Assembly: GCA_028687335.1 (NCBI GenBank)
Contig: JAQUAI010000001.1
Coordinates: forward strand, 124,001 to 188,000
Origin: Gallionella sp.
GTDB lineage: Bacteria; Pseudomonadota; Gammaproteobacteria; Burkholderiales; Gallionellaceae
DNA: 64,000 bases
Reading direction: 5' to 3'
Numbering within the stretch: the stretch's first letter is position 1; the number at the start of each line of letters is the position of its first letter. The position numbers were made by a program, and so were the translations under genes. Shown piece after piece: positions 55,510-63,030 of this stretch. The notes beneath the pieces are model-generated. The model was not told the DNA's origin and did no database searches. It saw only the letters and a list, made by a program, of their open reading frames with translations.

Positions 55510-56843
55510 TCTCCCCCCATTTCCTTGTAGGTGAGTTCAAATGTCTTCTCCCCAACACTTTTTGCGCTGCTTAAGCTAAGTTCCTGCATAAGGTAGCTCA
55601 CTTGATTGAGAGGTTTTGAGTACTGAATTTTAACGGTCTTGACTGTTTGTAGGATGGAGCCACGCGCAGGAGCAATAAATTCGGCTTTCTTGAGGTCTTC
55701 GGGTTTCACCGAAGTGGATTCACTGACGTACTTGAGAAGCGGGCTATTCTCTTTTGTGTGTTCGTCAATATCGCGATCTAGCTCATTTAAGAAAGTAATT
55801 ACAGGGCGCATCATTTCCGTCATGCGCACAAAAGTTTTTTGCCATATTGAGCTATCCTGATCGACATCCGTCTTTGTAGTATTCCATGGGACAAGTGCTG
55901 AGTCGTTGGAGTCAAATGAGACAATGCCACGAAAGCGTGAAAACTGATTGTGGTAACTCGGAATGACAATTGCACTATTTGCGTCCTCGACCATCCCCCA
56001 TCCGGTTGTGTTGCTACGATCAGCCTCCAGAATCACCCGGCCATTGCAGATGACATACCATCCAGCTTCACGAGGAGAGCTATAGGCAACACCAACAATA
56101 ATCCGGACTTTAACCCCATTTAAATCAAACTCATCTACACCAGGGCGAAACTTCGCGTCATTAGCTACTAAGAGATAAAGGCTTGTGGCATCAATGTGCT
56201 GATCGTTGACGGTAATCGATAACCCACCGGCAATAAACTGCCGATGTTTTGACTTGATCATTGCAAGTATTGTATTTTCAAACAGCTTTGTCGAAAACCG
56301 CGTTGCGACCTCCGGTTTCAATTCGGTCACAACAATATCGGTTCCCGGTTTCTCCTTTGCGATTTTGTCATCATCAACATATGTACCCCAAGGAAAAGTC
56401 CAACCGTCCTGCGCTTCCCATTCGGGCACTTTCACATCTACTGACCAAGAGTCATTTGTGGTGGCGGAGCGGACAACGAAATGATTGCCAAACTTGAAAA
56501 GTGCTCTTTTCATTCCCACGCCAAACTGCCCAATGGAGTGCGGCGTACGCTCTTTCCTTCCATGCGGACTGCCAAATCTAAATGCATAGGTTCTAGCGGC
56601 GTCGCTGTCAAACCCTCCGCAATTGTCGAAGATTTCAAACTTTTCTTTTGAAAACTTTATTTGAATTTTGCGCCCATCAAATGGCAATGGTCCGTTGTCT
56701 TTTAGTGCTTTTGCACCATCTACTGAGTTGTCGACAAGATCAAGTACGGCCTGTTCCAAAGCAATGTCACGGGTAAGCATATCGACGAAAAATGACTTTG
56801 TTGGCTCTGCGCTAATTGGTTGCTTTGCTTGTTCATCGGACAT
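55506..56843 (-). CDS. GHKL (MORC/Hsp90-like) ATPase
   Basis: The 445-residue protein has the Bergerat ATP-binding fold: N-box ALEQAVLDLVDNSVDGAKAL (residues about 28-47), G1 IFDNCGGFDSDAA (near 71-83) and G2 IGQFGVGMKRALFKFGN (near 103-119). G2 of the form GxFGxGxK is typical of MORC-like proteins rather than histidine kinases. A transducer-like S5 domain follows (about 210-330). There is no phosphoacceptor or kinase region. Prokaryotic MORC-like ATPases are known to lie beside cytosine methyltransferases and to be linked with restriction. It overlaps the methyltransferase gene by 11 bases and the downstream gene by four. Confidence 0.85.
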   Translation of the reverse strand: MSDEQAKQPISAEPTKSFFVDMLTRDIALEQAVLDLVDNSVDGAKALKDNGPLPFDGRKIQIKFSKEKFEIFDNCGGFDSDAARTYAFRFGSPHGRKERTPHSIGQFGVGMKRALFKFGNHFVVRSATTNDSWSVDVKVPEWEAQDGWTFPWGTYVDDDKIAKEKPGTDIVVTELKPEVATRFSTKLFENTILAMIKSKHRQFIAGGLSITVNDQHIDATSLYLLVANDAKFRPGVDEFDLNGVKVRIIVGVAYSSPREAGWYVICNGRVILEADRSNTTGWGMVEDANSAIVIPSYHNQFSRFRGIVSFDSNDSALVPWNTTKTDVDQDSSIWQKTFVRMTEMMRPVITFLNELDRDIDEHTKENSPLLKYVSESTSVKPEDLKKAEFIAPARGSILQTVKTVKIQYSKPLNQVSYLMQELSLSSAKSVGEKTFELTYKEMGGE

Positions 56844-58005
56844 GGCTTACCCCCCCAAAATTAACAATCCTTTTTGCTATAGCACTCAGTATTGCTTCAG
56901 CCACAATTGGACTAACGCTATTTCCTATCTGCCTAAAACTATGCCATTTGGTTCTATGCAATAAGAACCAATCAGGGAAACCTTGCAGTCTGGCTGCTTC
57001 GCGAGGAGTAATTACCCTGGGGCGCAAGTAATGAATGGGGCGTACGGCTTGAAAGCTCCCCTTGTCGCTTCCTGTACCAGCCCTAAGTGTTGGGCAAAAT
57101 CCATCGGGATTTAGTTTGGTAGATTTCGATATGGCATCCTGTTCGCCATAGCGCAATTCGGAGTAGCGCTTTTCGACTTCGGGTGAATGAATTGTTCCGA
57201 TACATCCAGAAACAATATTCTTTTCTAAGTAAATCTCTAGTGCAGTATTGTCGCCCACACCAATTGGTACGGCGTTAGAAACCCTGCTTAGGAAAGCACT
57301 CGCTTTTGCAATCTTCGTGCGCCCCCATCCATTGCTAGTGTCGTTCTTCCAGTCTGAAAGAATGTCTCTGGGTAGGCCATGCAATGCTTCTCTTACGGTT
57401 GTTGGTTCAACATCAATATTTGGTTCAAAGTCGGACATGGTCATGTCCTTCATCTTGGATGGGTCGTACCCAAAAAAGAAAATACGTGTTCGCGTAGTAG
57501 GCGCACCGTAGCGATCAGCCTTAACAGTTATCGGCGCGAGCATGATGTAGTTCTTGGGAAGGTGTGCAAATGCAGCTTTTCTTAAATCGTCATATTTCTC
57601 ATTGAGGATTCCCGGCACGTTCTCTGCAAGGAAAAATGCAGGCCTTGTTTCGTTAACTAGGCGCATGAAGTGCCCAAACAAATCGTTGCGTGAGTCTTCC
57701 AGATTTTGCTTCCCCATTGTGCTGAAGCCTTGGCATGGTGGGCCGCCGATTAAGCCATCTAATTCGCCCTTGACTAGCCCCGCGCGCATAAGCAACTCTT
57801 TGCCTGTCAGTTTGGAAACATCGTTATCCAAATGAGTTGTAAAAGGGAAATTCTTGGTGTGACTTTCTAGGGCAAAGCGATCAAATTCAACAGCGGCAGC
57901 GACTGTAAATCCTGCGCGAGAAGCACCTAAACTTAGTCCGCCTGCGCCCGCATACAAATCGATTATTTTTGGTTGGGAGTTGAGGTGTAGCTGTACATTT
58001 TCCAT
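56833..58005 (-). CDS. DNA (cytosine-5-)-methyltransferase, first gene of a putative defence operon
   Basis: The 390-residue enzyme has motif I IIDLYAGAGGLSLGASRAGF (residues about 14-33), IV GGPPCQGFSTMG with the catalytic Cys (near 91), VI FFLAENVPGIL, VIII APTTRTRIFFFG, IX EAARLQGFPDWF and X QIGNSVSPIVAEAI. The target recognition region between VIII and IX is longer than in the other methyltransferase of this window, and the two are not close copies. The start ATG 58005 lies 8 bases after a TATAAT box, so the message may be leaderless. It heads the overlapping three-gene operon. Confidence 0.93.
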   Translation of the reverse strand: MENVQLHLNSQPKIIDLYAGAGGLSLGASRAGFTVAAAVEFDRFALESHTKNFPFTTHLDNDVSKLTGKELLMRAGLVKGELDGLIGGPPCQGFSTMGKQNLEDSRNDLFGHFMRLVNETRPAFFLAENVPGILNEKYDDLRKAAFAHLPKNYIMLAPITVKADRYGAPTTRTRIFFFGYDPSKMKDMTMSDFEPNIDVEPTTVREALHGLPRDILSDWKNDTSNGWGRTKIAKASAFLSRVSNAVPIGVGDNTALEIYLEKNIVSGCIGTIHSPEVEKRYSELRYGEQDAISKSTKLNPDGFCPTLRAGTGSDKGSFQAVRPIHYLRPRVITPREAARLQGFPDWFLLHRTKWHSFRQIGNSVSPIVAEAILSAIAKRIVNFGGVSHVR

Positions 58006-58013
58006 GGCGGCAA

Positions 58014-58019
58014 ATTATA
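58014..58019 (-). promoter_or_regulatory. -10 box of the methyltransferase operon, possibly leaderless
   Basis: TATAAT is read on the minus strand 8 bases before the ATG. Transcription would begin one or two bases before the start codon, and no ribosome-binding site is present between them. The -35 region is weak. Confidence 0.4.
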
Positions 58020-58061
58020 CAGATAAAATAATCAGAGACAGGCCATGGTTTTTTGCAGCCA

Positions 58062-58916
58062 TCATTTTACCCCCACCCCCAGCCAAGCATCCGAAGTCAG
58101 CGGCCCCTTCAGCGTAGGCAGTGTCTCTTCCAGCCAAGCCAGCGCAAGCTTTTCCTTCTCGCGCCACAACGCTTCGCCCAATCCCTTCTTCATCATCTGT
58201 ATCGGCGCGCTGCCCTTGACCATGTGCTCCCAAAATTCGGCGGTGCTGCCGACGGGGAAGGCTTTGGTGACGCTGCGTATCTCGATGTTGCGGAACCCGG
58301 CTTCTTCCATTTCTTGTTTGAAGCGTTCGGGGTTTTCCAGTGTGGCGATGGAGCGTTGCGGTTGCGGCAGGTCGGGCTTGATGGCGCGCAGTGCGCCGAA
58401 CATGGTCTGCATGGCGGGCGATTGGTCCACGGGCGCCCAACTGGTGATGGCGATGCTGCCGCCCGGTTTGAGCGTGCGGTGGATCTCGGCGAAGCCGCGT
58501 TGCCTGTCGGGGAAGAACATGAGGCCGAACAGTGAGAAGGCGGCGTCGAAGGTGGCGTCGGCATAGGGCAGGGTTTGCGCGTCGCCGCAGTGCAGGGCGA
58601 TGTTGCGGTGTCCGGCTTGTTCGATCTCACACTGAGGCAAGCTGGTTGCGGGTGTTCCCTCACCCCAACCCCTCTCCCGGTGGGAGAGGGGCTTTGCTCC
58701 CTTCGCCTTCCGGGAGAAGGGCTGGGGATGAGGGTTAGCGCAATGTCGATGCGCGGCCCACTTTGTTTTCTTGTTTGAGTTCGGTTTGAGCTTGCTGGCC
58801 GCGATGGCTTCGTCAGCGAATTGCTCGAACACGAGCATGGTGGTCTCGGCGTAGCCATCGGCGACGAGGTTCCACGGTTCGCTGGCGGAGAGGGGGGTGG
58901 AGGCTGGCTGTGTCAT
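58062..58916 (-). CDS. class I SAM-dependent methyltransferase, motif I replaced by a palindromic element
   Basis: The 284-residue frame shows [20 protein letters not shown] at its start. Post-I motifs of small-molecule methyltransferases follow: [40 protein letters not shown] and [18 protein letters not shown]. The expected motif I (VLDxAxGxG) and the next strand are missing. In their place residues about 59-87 are the translation of a palindromic repeat (58657-58736). The frame is kept, but SAM binding should be lost, so the gene is probably a pseudogene although open. Its start overlaps the ORF6N gene stop by four bases. Confidence 0.75.
   Translation of the reverse strand: MTQPASTPLSASEPWNLVADGYAETTMLVFEQFADEAIAASKLKPNSNKKTKWAAHRHCANPHPQPFSRKAKGAKPLSHRERGWGEGTPATSLPQCEIEQAGHRNIALHCGDAQTLPYADATFDAAFSLFGLMFFPDRQRGFAEIHRTLKPGGSIAITSWAPVDQSPAMQTMFGALRAIKPDLPQPQRSIATLENPERFKQEMEEAGFRNIEIRSVTKAFPVGSTAEFWEHMVKGSAPIQMMKKGLGEALWREKEKLALAWLEETLPTLKGPLTSDAWLGVGVK
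58657..58736. repeat. dispersed palindromic repeat inside the methyltransferase gene
   Basis: CCCTCACCCCAACCCCTCTC starts the element and GGGCTGGGGATGAGGG ends it. Inner parts pair as CTCCCGGTGGGAG and TTCCGGGAGAAGG. This type is common between genes in beta- and gammaproteobacteria; here it lies within coding sequence. Confidence 0.85.
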
Positions 58917-59452
58917 TTCTTTTCCCAAGGCGCAAAGCCGATGGGGCGCTTCTTTTTGTGTTCAGGCGGGGACATCAATTCATGGATGGCCTCGAAGACT
59001 GCCTTGAAACGCACGTCGTATTTCTTCTCCATCGCGTTGAGCTTGCGTGCGAGTTCGACATTGCTACCCAACATTTGCCGCAGGCGCACAAAGGTTCGCA
59101 TTATCTCGATGTTGACCTGAATGGCGCGCTCGCTGTGGAGGACGCTGGAGAGCATGGCGACACCTTGCTCGGTGAAGGCGTAGGGTGCGTAGCGGCGACC
59201 GCCACGCACAGCGGACTTTTCGTTTGAGGTGCCATATTGGAACCTCAAACTTGCGAATTCCTCAGCCGTAAGTTGAAACATGAAATCAGCGGGGAATCGA
59301 TCAAGGTTGCGCTTGACCGCTCGGTTCAACGCTTTGGTTTCAACTTCGTAAAGTGCGGCAAGGTCTTCGTCCAGCATCACTTTCTGGCTCCGAATCAGAA
59401 ACATCTTCGATTCGATCTGCGCTACTGATGCGATCAATTTTTCAGTAGTCAT
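58913..59452 (-). CDS. ORF6N domain protein
   Basis: The 179-residue protein carries the ORF6N (KilA-N related) DNA-binding domain at residues about 8-95: [56 protein letters not shown] and [21 protein letters not shown] helical tail ends in the Lys-rich [18 protein letters not shown]. Such proteins derive from phages and large DNA viruses (antirepressor-like), and many chromosomal copies are orphans. Overlaps (ATGA) on both sides suggest a small operon with an upstream short frame and the methyltransferase. Confidence 0.85.
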   Translation of the reverse strand: MTTEKLIASVAQIESKMFLIRSQKVMLDEDLAALYEVETKALNRAVKRNLDRFPADFMFQLTAEEFASLRFQYGTSNEKSAVRGGRRYAPYAFTEQGVAMLSSVLHSERAIQVNIEIMRTFVRLRQMLGSNVELARKLNAMEKKYDVRFKAVFEAIHELMSPPEHKKKRPIGFAPWEKK

Positions 59453-59688
59453 CGTGCGACAGCCTTTGCAAAGGGCGTGCGAATTTCCCCGAAGATGTCA
59501 CGGGCTGAGCAATGCGTGCTCGGTGTGATGTGGTTCAAGTGATTCCCCTCATTTGAACAGTTCTGATACTGGCGATGCGTCCCGTCGTTGCGGGTTTTTA
59601 TTTCTTGCGCCAGCCTCACTGTTCTGGGGATTCTGCTGTGTGCCTCGCGCCATTCATGTGGCGTGATGTGCGTTGAGTAGATCTGCAA
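59449..59688 (-). other. short open frame or structured leader before the ORF6N gene
   Basis: A 79-codon frame from ATG 59688 ends by overlapping the ORF6N start as ATGA. The encoded residues (PRTVRLAQEIKTRNDGTHRQ) look little like a normal folded protein. The DNA holds several small hairpins, including CCCGTCGTTGCGGG followed by a T run on the plus strand (59581-59601). It could be a coupled leader peptide, a regulatory RNA or a phage-derived control region. I cannot decide. Confidence 0.3.
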
Positions 59689-60007
59689 GTGGGGCGAACT
59701 TTATGCCTGCGAGGTGGGGAGTGTCAATGCGGACGGGAGAATGCCGACAAGGCTTTCAAAGCCCGCGCATATAAATCGGCATCTGATTCGATGAAACTGA
59801 GGAAACGACACACAGGTTGTTTTTAGGTGGGATGAAGATCGGTTTTACGCATTGGAAAGGTTTAATGGCGACATTCTTATTAAGAGTTACTGTGCTATAT
59901 GCTTAATCAAAGTGCTCGCAATTAAATCTTTAGCCCAGTAGAGGCAGGGCGGGGATTGTCGCTGCCTTATGGCTTTCGCATATGAGCTGGCTTTAGCAGC
60001 CTATCTT
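59689..60007. other. intergenic region without recognisable features
   Basis: I see no gene, strong hairpin or repeat here. It separates the ORF6N gene start from the patatin gene end. Confidence 0.5.
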
Positions 60008-60967
60008 TTAAGGCATGCCCGCTACGCGCCTTGTTTCGTTGAGTTTGGCGAGTTTGGCTTTTAGTTCGGGCAAGATTGCGGCGACGGCTTTTTCTCCTTC
60101 GAGCACGGCTTTGTTGCGGCCACTGACATCGGCAGAGGGTAGCCCCGTGGTGATGGGGCGAATGATGATGTCGGCGTTGGTGTGTTCGTGGCGGTTGATG
60201 GTTTGGCCAAAGATGGAGAAGGTTTGCCAGAGGATGTCGGTGAGGCCGTTGGTTGTTCTATCTTGTGGGCGGTCGGAGATGTCGACGGCGATGACAAAGT
60301 CGGCGCCGAGTGAGCGAGCCACGCTGGCGGGAACGGGGGCGACGAGGCCGCCGTCAACGTAGTCTTGTCCGCCGATGTTCACGGGCTCAAAAAATACGGG
60401 AACGGAGGATGAGGCGCGCACTGCCATGCCGGTGTTGCCAGAGCGGAAGACGATCATTTCTCCAGTGTTTAGGTTGGTGGCGACGGCGGCAAAGGTCTTT
60501 TTGAGTTTTTCCATCCGGCGATTTTTGACGTTTTGGTTAACGAAGTCTTGCAGGGCTTGTCCTTTGATACAGCCGCGTTTGGTTGAGAGGGTGCTTTCGA
60601 CGATGCATTTGTACATGCCTGAGCCGTCGAGTACTTGTTCTACGCCCATGTCCATGGAGAGTTCTTGTATTTGAAAGCCGTTGAGTCCGCTTGCGTAGAG
60701 CGCGCCAACCACTGAGCCCGCGCTGGTGCCGACGATGATGTCAGCCGAGATGCCTTGGGCTTCCAGTGCTTTGATGACACCCACATGCGCAAAGCCGCGC
60801 GCCGCGCCGCCGCCCAATGCGAGTGCGATTTTGGCGGGCGGACGTATCACGACAGGCGGTGCAACAGGTTGTTCGACGGGCGGGGTGACTGGGGGCGGGA
60901 CAACCGGTGGGGTGGTGCAGGCGGCGGTGCCAAGTAGCAGGAGCAGGGCGAGGGCGATTTTTTTCAT
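60008..60967 (-). CDS. patatin-like phospholipase lipoprotein
   Basis: The 319-residue protein has a lipoprotein-type signal ending in GTAAC (Cys near residue 17). A Pro/Val-rich linker (PPVVPPPVTPPVEQPVAPPV) leads into a patatin domain (about 45-240). The oxyanion loop GGGAARGF, the catalytic Ser in GTSAGS (near residue 84) and the catalytic Asp in VDGGL (near 208) are all present, so lipase activity is likely. The linker would span the periplasm or hold the enzyme off the membrane. Related RssA-type proteins are cytoplasmic, so the signal is notable. Confidence 0.87.
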   Translation of the reverse strand: MKKIALALLLLLGTAACTTPPVVPPPVTPPVEQPVAPPVVIRPPAKIALALGGGAARGFAHVGVIKALEAQGISADIIVGTSAGSVVGALYASGLNGFQIQELSMDMGVEQVLDGSGMYKCIVESTLSTKRGCIKGQALQDFVNQNVKNRRMEKLKKTFAAVATNLNTGEMIVFRSGNTGMAVRASSSVPVFFEPVNIGGQDYVDGGLVAPVPASVARSLGADFVIAVDISDRPQDRTTNGLTDILWQTFSIFGQTINRHEHTNADIIIRPITTGLPSADVSGRNKAVLEGEKAVAAILPELKAKLAKLNETRRVAGMP

Positions 60968-61112
60968 GGTTGCGGTTCGGCGGGTGAGGGCGATATGCGG
61001 ATTATTTTAGAGGAAGTCGAAGCGGGTTCGGCGATGATTTTTATCGAGGGTCTGATTGAGGTGGCTTCGAGGTATGATGTGAACGCTTTTTGGCGCAAGG
61101 GATGAATAAAAG

Positions 61113-62891
61113 TTGGAAGCCAGCCGTAACAATACACAGTACAAACTCACGCTAATGCTTTTGCTGGGCGTGTTTTTGTGTATGAGTGTCGTTGCGTATT
61201 CCGTTATCAAAAATACGGTCAATGAGACAATCGAACATCAGGCGGTTGCTTTTGCCGAGATTGCGGCGGCGCAGGCGACGACAGCGCGTTCGGTGTATGC
61301 GAGAGAGGTGGTAGAAAAGCTCAAGCGCGATGGTTTCGGTCCGCATGAGGATTCCGCGCATATGCCAGGCTATGTGCCGATTCCCGCCCAATTTCTTAAG
61401 TTGCTCGGTCAAGCATCGACCGAAAATACGTCGAATCTATTTCAGTATAAGCCGGTGAGTAAGTGGAATTTACAGGCATCGCAGGGACTCAACGATGATT
61501 TTTTGCGCTGGGCATGGCCGCAGGTTGAGCAGCAGGATGAGGAGAATCCGACGCAACCTATCGACTGGAAACCGGTCTGGCGTTTTGAGCAGCAAAACGG
61601 GGTGCGGGTGTTGCGTTATCTCAATCCAGATGCGGCCTCGCTAGCCTCGTGTGTAAGCTGCCACAACAGTTATGAAAATCGACCTGAGATCATGGCACGC
61701 CGCGCGGCAGATAATGTGCCGGTCGGTAAGCAGTGGCGTCAGTATCAGTTGATTGGTGCGCTATCCATCACGATTCCGCTGGATAAGGTGGAGGCAGTGG
61801 CGGCGATCAAGGTGCGTAAAACGGCTATTTTGATTTTTGGTATTTTATTTGCCAGTTTGGGTTTGGCGATTTGGCTTGTGCGCAGGCTGTCAAAGCAAGA
61901 GCTGAGTTTGCAAGTTGCCGCACGCGATTTACGCTTGTCTGAAAAAGAGGCGCGAGATGCGAAGGAGTTGTTGCTGGCCAAGCAGGATGTGGAGCGTGCT
62001 TTTACCGAGCTTTCCGCTTACATCCGCGCGATTGATCAGCACGCTATCGTATCGGTAGCCGATACGCAGGGACGCATCACGCAGGTCAATCAAAAGTTTT
62101 GTGAGGTGAGCGGTTATAGCGAGGCGGAGTTGATCGGGCAGGATCATCGCATCGTGAATTCCGGCCATCACTCGAAGAGTTTCTTCGTTGATCTGTGGCG
62201 CACGATTGCGCAGGGAGAAATTTGGCGTGGCGAGTGTTGCAACCGTTCCAAAACGGGAGAGTTGTACTGGGTGGATTCGACTATCGTGCCGGTGAAAAAT
62301 AGCGCGGGCGAGATCGAACACTATATTTCAATTCGCATTGACATCACCGAGCGCAAGTTGGACGAGCAGCGCATTACGCACCTCGCCAACCATGATGCAT
62401 TGACTGGTTTGCCTAATCGCTATTTGCTGGAAGACCGTTTCAAAACGGTGCTAGCGGCCTGTCGGCGTGGCGAGATGAAGACGGCGGTTATGTTCATTGA
62501 TCTGGATAAGTTCAAGCCCATCAACGATACGCTGGGGCACAAGGTTGGTGATTTGTTGCTGGTTGAAGTAGCGCAACGTTTGCGCAACAGCATCCGTGAA
62601 GTCGATACGGTGTCACGTCACGGCGGCGATGAGTTCATTATTTTGCTGGCGGGAATTTCGGGCGTTGCAGATACCGAGGTGCTGGTGAAAAAGCTGCTGG
62701 AGTCAGTGATTCGGCCTTACGAAATTTTAGGCAACACACTGACAATCAGCGCCAGTATTGGTATCGCCGTATTCCCCGACGACGGCGACGATATGGATGT
62801 GTTGCTGAAACACAGCGATATTGCGATGTATATCGCAAAGCAAAAAGGCGGTAACAACTGCCAGTTCTATACACCGGATATGCACAAGTAA
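61113..62891 (+). CDS. haem-binding DUF3365-PAS diguanylate cyclase
   Basis: The 592-residue protein has a membrane helix (residues about 13-33) and a periplasmic DUF3365/Tll0287-like domain (about 35-220). That domain carries a c-type haem site SCVSCHNSYEN (CxxCH near residues 180-184). A second helix (about 230-250), a coiled segment, a PAS domain (about 300-410, RITQVNQKFCEVSGYSEAEL) and a GGDEF domain (about 420-590) follow. The motif RHGGDEFIILL (near 503) is intact, so it should make c-di-GMP. The haem suggests sensing of redox state or a gas. The start is TTG 61113 with AAGGGA upstream; the ATG at 61102 is out of frame. Confidence 0.88.
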   Translation: MEASRNNTQYKLTLMLLLGVFLCMSVVAYSVIKNTVNETIEHQAVAFAEIAAAQATTARSVYAREVVEKLKRDGFGPHEDSAHMPGYVPIPAQFLKLLGQASTENTSNLFQYKPVSKWNLQASQGLNDDFLRWAWPQVEQQDEENPTQPIDWKPVWRFEQQNGVRVLRYLNPDAASLASCVSCHNSYENRPEIMARRAADNVPVGKQWRQYQLIGALSITIPLDKVEAVAAIKVRKTAILIFGILFASLGLAIWLVRRLSKQELSLQVAARDLRLSEKEARDAKELLLAKQDVERAFTELSAYIRAIDQHAIVSVADTQGRITQVNQKFCEVSGYSEAELIGQDHRIVNSGHHSKSFFVDLWRTIAQGEIWRGECCNRSKTGELYWVDSTIVPVKNSAGEIEHYISIRIDITERKLDEQRITHLANHDALTGLPNRYLLEDRFKTVLAACRRGEMKTAVMFIDLDKFKPINDTLGHKVGDLLLVEVAQRLRNSIREVDTVSRHGGDEFIILLAGISGVADTEVLVKKLLESVIRPYEILGNTLTISASIGIAVFPDDGDDMDVLLKHSDIAMYIAKQKGGNNCQFYTPDMHK

Positions 62892-63030
62892 GAGGTGTCT
62901 GACTCGGCTCCGCCCGCTGACAGCGGAAGGGGCGCTGCGTTGCAGCGTGGCATCCTCCGGCGTACTCCTTGCGGGTGCAGCGGAAGGTCGGGAGGGGTTT
63001 AGCTTTGGCTGCAAACCCCACTTATCCAGA

